Source: Lysobacteraceae bacterium (GTDB lineage: Bacteria; Pseudomonadota; Gammaproteobacteria; Steroidobacterales; Steroidobacteraceae). From it: a stretch of DNA of 8,483 nucleotides. Of the stretch, positions 1 to 5,665 are shown piece after piece. Positions within the stretch are counted from its first letter, which is position 1; each line of letters opens with the position of its first letter. Position numbers and translations under genes: made by a program. The notes beneath the pieces were generated by a model that saw only the letters and a program-made list of their open reading frames with translations, did not search any database and was not told the DNA's origin. The stretch spans positions 1 through 8,483 of the forward strand of contig JAAYXG010000078.1 of NCBI GenBank assembly GCA_012516015.1, given 5' to 3'.

Positions 1-627
1 CCGATGATCTTCGAAGTGGAACCACTGGCACACGCCGAGTCGAGGTGCATGGCATGCAAAGCGCTCGAGCGCGGCCTTCGGGGAGCCGTCCTCACGCAGC
101 AATCCCATATAGAAGTGTCGGTAATACGAGGAACCCTCCGCTTCTCGATGCCGCGTCGTTGCCTCCCAGGCGCTCGGCAAGTCGTACAAGCTGTACCAAT
201 AAACCCGGGGCGTGCGTCCGATGAGCAGCTCGGCCGTGCGATCGACGCCCCATGCTTGCACTTCCTCCGCGCCGAAGCTCGATACACCCACTTCCGTCAC
301 CCACAGCGGTTTGTCGTGGTGCGCGCGGATCTGAGCGAGCTTGTGCGGCCACTCGTCGATTTGCCATAGGTTCCAATCGAGCGGAAAGCCATGCACGGCG
401 AGCACGTCCATGTGCTCGAGCACGCAGCGCGCTTGCATATTCGCAAGAAAGCCCGGATCGATGGGCGAGATGCCGCCGAGCACACGCGGCAGCGACGCGT
501 TCTCGGCGCGGATCGCTTGTGCGGCGAGGATCGCCATCTCCGCGAAACGCCCCCAACCTGGATCGACCTCGGGATCCCAATGCGACTTGTTGTTCGGCTC
601 GTTCCAGATCATCGCGGCTTCGAGCAC
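1..627 (-). CDS. Clan GH-A glycoside hydrolase (beta-xylosidase-like), 3' end beyond window
   Basis: Predicted retaining glycosidase of the (beta/alpha)8 clan GH-A (GH5/GH39-like). I translated 209 residues from GTG at 627; the frame stays open to the left edge. Residues 8-12 read WNEPN, the strand-4 acid/base motif (Glu10). LWVTEVG at 108-114 supplies the expected strand-7 nucleophile (Glu112). VHGFPLDWN at 78-86 and VYWYSLYDLP at 142-151 look like later barrel strands lining the active site. The GTG is chosen because AAGGAGG lies 5 nt upstream; an in-frame ATG follows at codon 6. It is last of the visible minus-strand genes, 10 bp after the nucleotidyltransferase, so probably co-transcribed. 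No signal peptide is present, so a cytoplasmic enzyme is inferred. Oddity: in ordinary clan members the WNEP motif comes after roughly 100-150 residues; here strands 1-3 are absent from the N-terminus. Fold assignment is firm; substrate is unknown. Confidence 0.85.
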   Translation of the reverse strand, partial: MLEAAMIWNEPNNKSHWDPEVDPGWGRFAEMAILAAQAIRAENASLPRVLGGISPIDPGFLANMQARCVLEHMDVLAVHGFPLDWNLWQIDEWPHKLAQIRAHHDKPLWVTEVGVSSFGAEEVQAWGVDRTAELLIGRTPRVYWYSLYDLPSAWEATTRHREAEGSSYYRHFYMGLLREDGSPKAALERFACHAPRLGVCQWFHFEDHR

Positions 628-632
628 GAGAG

Positions 633-639
633 CCTCCTT
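633..639 (-). promoter_or_regulatory. Ribosome-binding site of the glycoside hydrolase
   Basis: The minus strand reads AAGGAGG followed by 5 nt (CTCTC) and GTG at 627. It is a full-strength Shine-Dalgarno and decides the non-ATG start. It overlaps the TAA stop (640-638) of the upstream nucleotidyltransferase, so the two genes are probably translationally coupled. Confidence 0.85.
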
Positions 640-1429
640 AGAGCTGTGGGCTGTAGACTGCGGGCTGCGAGCCGCTTGGCGCGCCGCGTGCGCGTCGCTC
701 CTGTTGCTCTCGCTCCGAGAGCATCGCCATCGCCGCGCGGTAGCCGTCGAGCGTGCCGACATCGACATACGCGGAGCCTGCTCTCACGCCGCGAGCGATC
801 CCACCCCGCGCGATATAGGCATTGACTAGCGTGCCGATGTATTCGTCGGTGCATTGCCGCTCGTGCCAGAGCGCACGCAGCGCGTGGAACACGCTGCCCG
901 ACATCTTGAACGCGCCCCAGATCCAATTCGTCCTTGGGTTCGGTTGCTTCACTCGAATCTCGAGCACGCGCTCATCGTCTGCGAGCGCGACCGCATCGAA
1001 TCGTTCGGGGCATTCGACCGGGAACAAGAGGAACGACAACTCGTCGTCGGGGAGCGATGCGAGCGCTGAGTCGGGAAACCACACTGTATCGGGCAAGCCG
1101 ACCGCGACGGTTTCACCGTGCCCGATGAGCGGGTGCGCGCGGAAGATTGCATCGCAGAGACCCCCTGGTCGAGGCTGCACGACGTAGACGAGGTCGGCCG
1201 ATGCGAACCGACCGCCGAAGTATTCGAGAATGTCGGACTTGCCGGCGCCGATCACGAAGCAGATCCGATCTGCGCCCCCGCGAATCAAGCGCTCCACGAG
1301 ATACTCGCTCACTGCGCACGGCCTTTGTATGTCATTCAACGTGCGGCTGCCGACCGGCAGCAGCTCCTTCGAGAAGGCGAGCGGCTGTATTCTGCTGCCG
1401 CGACCGGCGGCGGGAATGAGGCCCCACAT
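638..1429 (-). CDS. Sugar-phosphate nucleotidyltransferase
   Basis: Predicted NTP:sugar-1-phosphate nucleotidyltransferase (263 aa) making an NDP-sugar. It has the Rossmann-like NTP-transferase core: nucleotide-binding loop IPAAGRGSR at 5-13, the lysine of FSKELLPVG (Lys21), the base/sugar region around Gln85-Gly90 (QPRPGG), the metal aspartate in GLPDT (Asp115), and a late DVGTLDGYRAA motif (222-233) like the DxGTxxG motif of RmlA/GalU proteins. There is no left-handed beta-helix domain, so it is not a GlmU-type fusion. ATG at 1429 is preferred because MWG runs straight into the first strand; TTG at 1435 would overlap the upstream TGA as TTGA and is an alternative. It follows the CgeB gene with almost no gap. 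The last ~10 residues are encoded by a degenerate 7-bp repeat. The nucleotide and sugar are not evident; inositol phosphate is a possible acceptor only by context. Confidence 0.9.
   Translation of the reverse strand: MWGLIPAAGRGSRIQPLAFSKELLPVGSRTLNDIQRPCAVSEYLVERLIRGGADRICFVIGAGKSDILEYFGGRFASADLVYVVQPRPGGLCDAIFRAHPLIGHGETVAVGLPDTVWFPDSALASLPDDELSFLLFPVECPERFDAVALADDERVLEIRVKQPNPRTNWIWGAFKMSGSVFHALRALWHERQCTDEYIGTLVNAYIARGGIARGVRAGSAYVDVGTLDGYRAAMAMLSEREQQERRARGAPSGSQPAVYSPQL
643..677. repeat. Degenerate 7-bp tandem repeat
   Basis: On the plus strand five consecutive heptads read GCTGTGG, GCTGTAG, ACTGCGG, GCTGCGA and GCCGCTT; the first four share the pattern RCTGYRR. The array lies inside the 3' end of the nucleotidyltransferase gene and ends 3 nt before its stop codon, so it encodes the terminal residues. 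This looks like the margin of a decayed intergenic microsatellite that became part of the reading frame. The last unit is marginal. Confidence 0.5.
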
Positions 1430-1431
1430 CG

Positions 1432-2553
1432 TCAATTACTCGCGTGCGTACACATGAGGGGAGGGCGCGCGTTTCGCAGCGCGCTCGGGGAAATGTGTTC
1501 TTCCAGCAGCGTGCTCAGCGAACGCGCGCGGTGATGGCACGTGTGCTCGTCCAATGTCCGCTCGCGCGCGGCGCGCGCGATGCGACGCAGCACGCCATCC
1601 GAAAGATCGATTGCTCGCAAAGCCTCGTGTGCGTCCCTCGCGATGAGTACCTCGCCGTTGCGCTCGTAGAACGTTTCGAAACCCGGCCAATCGTCCGAAA
1701 GGATGACGGCGCCGGAGGCTGCCGCTTCGAAGAGTCGACCCGAAGGGCACCAGCCCATGCGCGCCATCGCGGCTCGCGTGACGTTGAGCGTGAGCCGCGA
1801 AGACGAGAAGAAGGCCGCGTGCTCCGACGGCGGGAGGTGGCGGACGAAGAAGACGTTCTCCGTCCACGGAAAGTCGTCGGGATACTGAGCGCCGCCGATC
1901 AGGAAGCGCTGCTGCGGGCGACGGCGTGCCGGCTCGACGAACAAGCGCTCGAGCACCGCTTGTCGATCGGCGGCATACGTCCCCAGGTACGAGAGATCGG
2001 CCCGATAGCGTGCGCTCGGTTCGACGGAATGGTGCACGTCCGGATCGACATGGCCGTAGAGCGGCGCGACGACGCGTGCGCCGAGGAGGTCGCGCAACTC
2101 GCTCGCTGCCGATCCGCCCGTGTAGCTCAGTACAAGATCGAAATCGCGCAAACCGTTCGGCGGAAGGTAAGGGATCGTCTCGCCGGCGCGCACGCGCGAG
2201 AGCGTGATCGGCGTATCGAGATCGTAGAACACGGCGAGCGGTCGATTCGCGTCGAAGATCTCCGCGGTCGCGAGCGCCGCATCCGGGCAGTACGAGGTCA
2301 CGATCGCAGCGTCCGCGTGCTCGAGCTCGGCGCGTACCTTCTCCCTCACATCGCGAAAACTCTGGAACAGCACGAGCTCCGCATTCGGACACGTATGCCA
2401 ATCGCGGTGATACGCGTAATACGGCACGTCCCGTTCGAAGAACACGACGACGTGGCCGAGGCGCGCGAGCCCCTTGGTGAGCCCCCGCCAGAGCGTTGCG
2501 TGGCCGTTGCCCCACGAGGAGCTGATCGTGAGACCGAATACGACGATCTTCAT
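1432..2553 (-). CDS. CgeB-family glycosyltransferase (GT-B fold)
   Basis: Predicted glycosyltransferase of the CgeB type (373 aa), a GT-B protein with two Rossmann-like halves. The N-terminal half opens [18 protein letters not shown], a beta strand and a glycine loop as in the acceptor domain; YDLDTPIT at 110-117 is typical of CgeB-like proteins. The C-terminal half has LSYLGTYAADRQ at 188-198, LNVTRAAM at 256-263 and SGRLFEAAASGAVILSD at 271-287, the donor-nucleotide region with the conserved glutamate (Glu276), then GFETFYERNGE at 291-301. No membrane segment is visible, so it should act in the cytoplasm on a soluble or membrane-presented acceptor. ATG 2553 overlaps the phosphatase TGA as ATGA, so translation is coupled; no strong ribosome site precedes it. 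Donor and acceptor are unknown; neighbours suggest an NDP-sugar donor and perhaps an inositol acceptor (inference). Confidence 0.88.
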   Translation of the reverse strand: MKIVVFGLTISSSWGNGHATLWRGLTKGLARLGHVVVFFERDVPYYAYHRDWHTCPNAELVLFQSFRDVREKVRAELEHADAAIVTSYCPDAALATAEIFDANRPLAVFYDLDTPITLSRVRAGETIPYLPPNGLRDFDLVLSYTGGSAASELRDLLGARVVAPLYGHVDPDVHHSVEPSARYRADLSYLGTYAADRQAVLERLFVEPARRRPQQRFLIGGAQYPDDFPWTENVFFVRHLPPSEHAAFFSSSRLTLNVTRAAMARMGWCPSGRLFEAAASGAVILSDDWPGFETFYERNGEVLIARDAHEALRAIDLSDGVLRRIARAARERTLDEHTCHHRARSLSTLLEEHISPSALRNARPPLMCTHASN

Positions 2554-3152
2554 GAGGCCAACCGCTCGTTGACTGCAATCGCCCGAAAGTGCGCTTCGTC
2601 GAGCTCGACCGTCGTGATAGAGGCGGGATCGATCGTGAGCCGGTCGTAAAGGTCCGGCGAAACGTTCAAGCCATACAAGAGAAGACTGCGGATGATCTCG
2701 CTGTGTGTCACGATGATGACCGCGCTCTGCGGCCGCATCGCATCGATCCCGCACAACAGCCCAACGATTCTTTGCTGAACGCTCGCGATCGTCTCGCCGG
2801 CAGGTGTGCTCGCACGAGACCGCTCCTCGTTCCACGAGAGCCACTCGGCATCGCCGTTCAGCCCGATGAAGCTTCGCCCCGCCCATCGGCCGAAGTCGAT
2901 CTCGTCCAGCTCCGCGCAGACGCGTACGTCCGCGCCGGTGCGGGTCGCGATTGCCGCAGCGGTCTCGCACGTGCGGCGGCGCGGGCTCGCGTAGATCAAA
3001 GGCTCGATCGCACCGCGCGCAAATCGATCCGCGAGGAGGGCCGCTTGCCTCACGCCTCGCTCGTCGAGCGGGGCGTCGACGTGGCGGCCGAACAAAACTT
3101 CATCCATTTGCGCGCACGTCGCGTGACGTACGAGCCCGAACTGCGTGGTCAA
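2550..3152 (-). CDS. Histidine phosphatase superfamily (phosphoglycerate-mutase-like) protein
   Basis: Predicted phosphatase of the histidine phosphatase superfamily, branch 1 (200 aa, cytoplasmic). Visible catalytic elements are LVRHAT at 7-12 (phospho-acceptor His10, Arg9), [10 protein letters not shown] at 56-65 with the phosphate-binding arginine, [11 protein letters not shown] at 82-92 (acidic Glu84), and [11 protein letters not shown] starting at 148 (His150). The usual RHG is RHA here. TTG at 3152 gives the family's normal spacing, with RH near residue 10; ATG at 3182 and TTG at 3188 lie in frame upstream but would add 10-12 residues without a better ribosome site. Either way it overlaps the end of the inositol-phosphate synthase gene by at least 53 nt, and its TGA overlaps the next ATG. 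Members dephosphorylate sugars, nucleotides or metabolites; inositol phosphate or a glycosyl-inositol phosphate is a contextual guess. Confidence 0.9.
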   Translation of the reverse strand: MTTQFGLVRHATCAQMDEVLFGRHVDAPLDERGVRQAALLADRFARGAIEPLIYASPRRRTCETAAAIATRTGADVRVCAELDEIDFGRWAGRSFIGLNGDAEWLSWNEERSRASTPAGETIASVQQRIVGLLCGIDAMRPQSAVIIVTHSEIIRSLLLYGLNVSPDLYDRLTIDPASITTVELDEAHFRAIAVNERLAS

Positions 3153-4245
3153 GGTTCGTTGCGCTCCGATCGGAATGGCCATCCGCAATGAACTGCAGCG
3201 TCATCTCGCGTGCAACGTGATCCGGGAACTGCTGCGGCGGCGACTTCATGAAGTAGCTCGAGGGTCCGACGATCGCGCCGCCGAGGCCGCGATCGAGCGC
3301 GAGCTTCGCGCAGCGCACGGCATCGATCACGACGCCCGCGGAGTTCGGCGAGTCCCACACTTCGAGCTTGAGCTCGATGTTGAGCGGCGTGCCGCCGAAG
3401 CCGGTCCCCTCCATCCTGATGTAGGCCCATTTGCGGTCCGTGAGCCATTCGACGTGATCGCTCGGGCCGACGTGAATGTTCGACGCGGTCACGTCGACCT
3501 GACTCGTGACCGAGCGCGTCTTCGAGAGCTTCTTCGAAACCAAGCGCTCTCGCTCGAGCATGTTCTTGAAATCCGAATTGCCGCCGAAGTTCAACTGGTA
3601 CGTGCGATCGAGCCGCACGCCGCGGTCCTTGAAGAGGCCGGCTAACACACGGTGCACGATCGTTGCGCCGACCTGGCTCTTGATGTCATCGCCGATGAGC
3701 GGCAGACGCGCCTGCTCGAAGCGCCGGCGCCAATCGGCATCTGACGCGATGAAAACCGGGATGCAGTTGACGAACGCGCAGCCTGCCTCGAGCGCGCGCA
3801 GCGCATACCACTCGGTTGCGCGCTGCGATCCGACGGGTAAGTACGACACGAGCACGTCCGTGCGTGTGCGGCGCAGGATCTCGGTGACGTTCGACTCGGG
3901 CTTCGAGGATTCCTCGATCTCATCGCGCAGGTAGACGCCGAGACCGTCGAGCGTGCGCCCGCGCTCGACCGGCACGCCGAACTCCGGCATGTCGGCGAAG
4001 GTGCGGGTGTTGTTCGGCGTGGCGAGCAGCGCTTCGGAAAGATCGCGACCGACTTTCTTTGCGTTGATGTCGAATGCGCACGCGATCTCGACATCCGCGA
4101 CGTGATACCGGCCGATCATCGGGTTCATCAATCCTGGAACGACCTCGTCGGGATCGGCATCGCGATAGTACGTCAACCCCTGAACGAACGAGGAGGCACA
4201 GTTCCCGGCGCCGACGATGCCGACGCGAACGCTAGTTGAGCTCAA
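3100..4245 (-). CDS. ino1: Inositol-3-phosphate synthase (Ino1)
   Basis: Predicted NAD-dependent enzyme converting glucose 6-phosphate to 1D-myo-inositol 3-phosphate (381 aa, usual for the short actinobacterial/archaeal type). Seen: NAD-binding VGIVGAGN at 8-15; [10 protein letters not shown] at 131-140; [11 protein letters not shown] at 158-168; [12 protein letters not shown] at 185-196, the active-site region with a catalytic lysine; [16 protein letters not shown] at 215-230; SDHVEWL at 262-268; and later [13 protein letters not shown]. All blocks are typical of Ino1. TTG at 4245 is chosen because AAGGAG lies 7 nt upstream and the protein then begins four residues before the first strand; the next ATG is beyond the NAD loop. 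The frame stays open upstream to 4617, but that part lacks family similarity and crosses the divergent region. It leads the minus-strand operon. The C-terminal ~25 residues overlap the phosphatase gene. Confidence 0.95.
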   Translation of the reverse strand: MSSTSVRVGIVGAGNCASSFVQGLTYYRDADPDEVVPGLMNPMIGRYHVADVEIACAFDINAKKVGRDLSEALLATPNNTRTFADMPEFGVPVERGRTLDGLGVYLRDEIEESSKPESNVTEILRRTRTDVLVSYLPVGSQRATEWYALRALEAGCAFVNCIPVFIASDADWRRRFEQARLPLIGDDIKSQVGATIVHRVLAGLFKDRGVRLDRTYQLNFGGNSDFKNMLERERLVSKKLSKTRSVTSQVDVTASNIHVGPSDHVEWLTDRKWAYIRMEGTGFGGTPLNIELKLEVWDSPNSAGVVIDAVRCAKLALDRGLGGAIVGPSSYFMKSPPQQFPDHVAREMTLQFIADGHSDRSATNLDHAVRARTSRDVRANG

Positions 4246-4252
4246 AACGACT

Positions 4253-4258
4253 CTCCTT
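4253..4258 (-). promoter_or_regulatory. Ribosome-binding site of ino1
   Basis: The minus strand reads AAGGAG, then 7 nt, then TTG at 4245. This decides the rare TTG start. The surrounding 10-mer CGAAGGAGAG (minus, 4260-4251) recurs on the plus strand at 4563-4572 before the divergent gene. Confidence 0.8.
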
Positions 4259-4278
4259 CGACGCAACGCGGCTCTACC

Positions 4279-4406
4279 CATGCACGAAGCATGCAAACGT
4301 ACAAACGTTGCGGCGCCAGAAGATTCTGAGTACCTCCTGCGTACTGCGAGCATGTAACGCATGCTGAAGCGTGTAACTTTTTTGCCGGGTGCTCGCTGCA
4401 TGCGAG
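4279..4406. repeat. Cluster of GCATGC-centred short inverted repeats
   Basis: Within 128 bp there are: CATGC-ACGAA-GCATG (4279-4293); AACGT-ACAA-ACGTT (4296-4309); GCATG-TAACG-CATGC (4350-4364); and CTCGC-TGCAT-GCGAG (4392-4406). The hexamer GCATGC occurs at 4289-4294, 4359-4364 and 4398-4403. A direct repeat AGC[A/G]TGTAAC occurs at 4349-4358 and 4368-4377 (period 19), with a related AGCATGCAAAC at 4288-4298. The arrangement suits binding sites for a dimeric regulator of the divergent operons; that role is inference. Confidence 0.45.
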
Positions 4407-4462
4407 ACACAGAGAAAAGGTTTGTACCTTCGTCCGCACCCTCGCGTAAGACATTTGGCGAC

Positions 4463-4490
4463 GCAGCAACTACGGCACGTTTGTTGCTGC
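4463..4490. repeat. 8-bp perfect inverted repeat, 12-nt loop
   Basis: GCAGCAAC (4463-4470) and GTTGCTGC (4483-4490) are exact reverse complements separated by 12 nt. No T-run follows on either strand, so an intrinsic terminator is unlikely. It lies 87 bp before the GTG start of the right operon, so it may be an operator or a 5'-leader hairpin. Confidence 0.5.
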
Positions 4491-4564
4491 TTACCAGCCG
4501 TTGCCTATGCGCGCTGTCGCGCGTCATCGAGTCTGGTGTTGTCTCTGTCAGTCGAGGCTCACCG

Positions 4565-4571
4565 AAGGAGA
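4565..4571 (+). promoter_or_regulatory. Ribosome-binding site of the UDP-glucuronate-decarboxylase-like gene
   Basis: AAGGAGA ends 5 nt before GTG 4577 (core GGAG to start: 6 nt). It decides a GTG start for the lead gene of the right operon, although the frame itself is open from further upstream. Confidence 0.8.
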
Positions 4572-4576
4572 GCAGT

Positions 4577-5665
4577 GTGGGTAAGGCAGAGAAGAGCAAT
4601 GGTCGAGGTAACGGCAAGACGAATCGCAGGCAGCCTCTGGAGTCGCTGCAGCAACCCGTAGTTGTGTGCGGCGGCGCCGGGTTTCTCGGCGCTCATCTCT
4701 GTGCGCGGCTGCTCGAAGAGGGCGAGCGCGTGATCTGCGTCGACAATTTCTGCACGAGCGCCGTCGAGGCGATCAACGGTCTTCTCGCTCATCCGCGGTT
4801 CGAGCTGCTCCACCGCGACGTGAGTCTGCTCGACGAGGAGGAAATCGCTCATGCGAGCGTCATCTACAATCTCGCCTGTGCCGCCTCGCCGTTGCACTAT
4901 CAGCGCAGTCCGCTCGACACGCTGTTCGCGAGCGTGCGCGGGATGGACAAGGTGCTGCGGATCGCGCGGGCGCGAGGCGCGCGTGTGTTTCAGGCATCGA
5001 CGAGCGAGATCTACGGACACCCGACCATCCATCCGCAGACGGAGAAGTACTGGGGTTACGTGAATACCATCGGGCCGCGCGCGTGCTACGACGAAGGCAA
5101 GCGGTGCGCGGAAACGCTCTGCTTCATCTATCGCGAGGAGTACGGCGTCCCGGTGCGCATCGCGCGCATCTTCAATACTTACGGGCCGGGTATGCGGCTC
5201 AAAGACGGCCGCGTCGTCGTGAACTTCATCGTGCAGGCGCTCGCCGATCAGCCCATTACGGTCTATGGAGACGGCACGCAAACGCGATCGTTCTGCTACG
5301 TCGATGACTTGATCGAAGGCGTCTTGCGTCTGATGAGCCTGACGCATGATCTCGACGGGCCCGTCAATTTGGGCAATCCGGCAGAGATAACCGTCCTCGA
5401 GCTCGCAGAGCGCATCGTTCGGCTCACCGGTTCCCGATCGAAGATCGTCCTGCAGCCGTTGCCGAAGGACGATCCTCCGCGACGCAGGCCGGATATCTCG
5501 CTGGCGCAGAAGCTGCTCGCTTGGCAGCCGAGCACGACGCTCGAGTCGGGGCTGAACATGACCATTCTCGATGTCGACCGCCGCCTGCAACGAGGAGACG
5601 AGACATTGGTGGCGAGCGCGTCGAGTGCCGCGAAGTCTCGCCTCGCGGGAGCGAACGCACTATGA
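4577..5665 (+). CDS. UDP-glucuronate decarboxylase (UXS)-like extended SDR
   Basis: Predicted NAD-dependent NDP-sugar enzyme (362 aa) close to UDP-glucuronic acid decarboxylase, which makes UDP-xylose from UDP-glucuronate. Seen: NAD loop GGAGFLG at 32-38; Asp56-Asn57 ending strand 2; [13 protein letters not shown] at 97-109, close to the NLACPASPxHYQ block of UXS; STSEIYG at 141-147 (Ser/Thr and Glu144 of the active site); [11 protein letters not shown] at 153-163; [12 protein letters not shown] with catalytic Tyr171/Lys175; then [13 protein letters not shown] and [12 protein letters not shown], both UXS hallmarks. The start is GTG 4577, fixed by its ribosome site. It is longer than the usual ~310-320 aa: a basic, Gly/Asn-rich N-terminal extension of ~26 residues and a Ser/Ala-rich C-terminal tail. 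The TGA overlaps the next ATG (ATGA). The decarboxylase call is likely, but a related dehydratase or epimerase is possible. Confidence 0.88.
   Translation: MGKAEKSNGRGNGKTNRRQPLESLQQPVVVCGGAGFLGAHLCARLLEEGERVICVDNFCTSAVEAINGLLAHPRFELLHRDVSLLDEEEIAHASVIYNLACAASPLHYQRSPLDTLFASVRGMDKVLRIARARGARVFQASTSEIYGHPTIHPQTEKYWGYVNTIGPRACYDEGKRCAETLCFIYREEYGVPVRIARIFNTYGPGMRLKDGRVVVNFIVQALADQPITVYGDGTQTRSFCYVDDLIEGVLRLMSLTHDLDGPVNLGNPAEITVLELAERIVRLTGSRSKIVLQPLPKDDPPRRRPDISLAQKLLAWQPSTTLESGLNMTILDVDRRLQRGDETLVASASSAAKSRLAGANAL

Larger units (their letters stand above)
4246..4576. promoter_or_regulatory. Divergent intergenic region, presumed bidirectional promoter and operator
   Basis: About 330 bp separate the two divergent lead starts. 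Long frames cross it, but none has family similarity or its own ribosome site, so I regard it as non-coding. It must hold promoters for both operons, yet no convincing -35/-10 pair is visible on either strand. A weak plus-strand candidate is TTGCTG (4484-4489) and TATGCG (4506-4511) with 16 nt between. A T6 run lies at 4378-4383. Several short inverted repeats centred on GCATGC and one long-stem inverted repeat are listed separately. Confidence 0.6.

Noticed and set aside
92..580. Minus-strand frame of 162 codons in the left part
   Set aside because: It is out of frame with the glycoside hydrolase, whose catalytic motifs and ribosome site are clear.
1444..2649. Long plus-strand open frame (401 codons) opposite the CgeB gene
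   Set aside because: The minus strand carries clear GT-B motifs and an ATGA coupling; the plus frame is Arg/Glu-rich with no recognisable domain.
4242..4469. Small minus-strand frame (75 codons) whose TGA overlaps the TTG of ino1 as TTGA
   Set aside because: The overlap looks like coupling, but the frame has no evident ribosome site or domain and runs through the palindromic region; probably chance, though a leader peptide cannot be fully excluded.
4463..4490. Intrinsic terminator at the 8-bp inverted repeat
   Set aside because: No T-run follows the stem on either strand, and it lies upstream of both operons, where no transcript is known to end.
4484..4511. Sigma-70 promoter TTGCTG / TATGCG with 16-nt spacer
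   Set aside because: Only half of the -10 matches consensus and it overlaps the inverted repeat; too weak to list as a feature.
4361..4576. N-terminal extension of the UXS-like gene back to 4361
   Set aside because: The upstream part is unlike any SDR and crosses the repeat cluster; AAGGAGA before GTG 4577 fixes the start.
4246..4617. N-terminal extension of the inositol-phosphate synthase up to 4617
   Set aside because: The extension has no family similarity, would overlap the divergent gene, and a strong ribosome site supports TTG 4245.
4559..5590. Minus-strand open frame (343 codons) opposite the UXS-like gene
   Set aside because: The plus-strand UXS motifs are unambiguous, and the antisense product has no domain signature.
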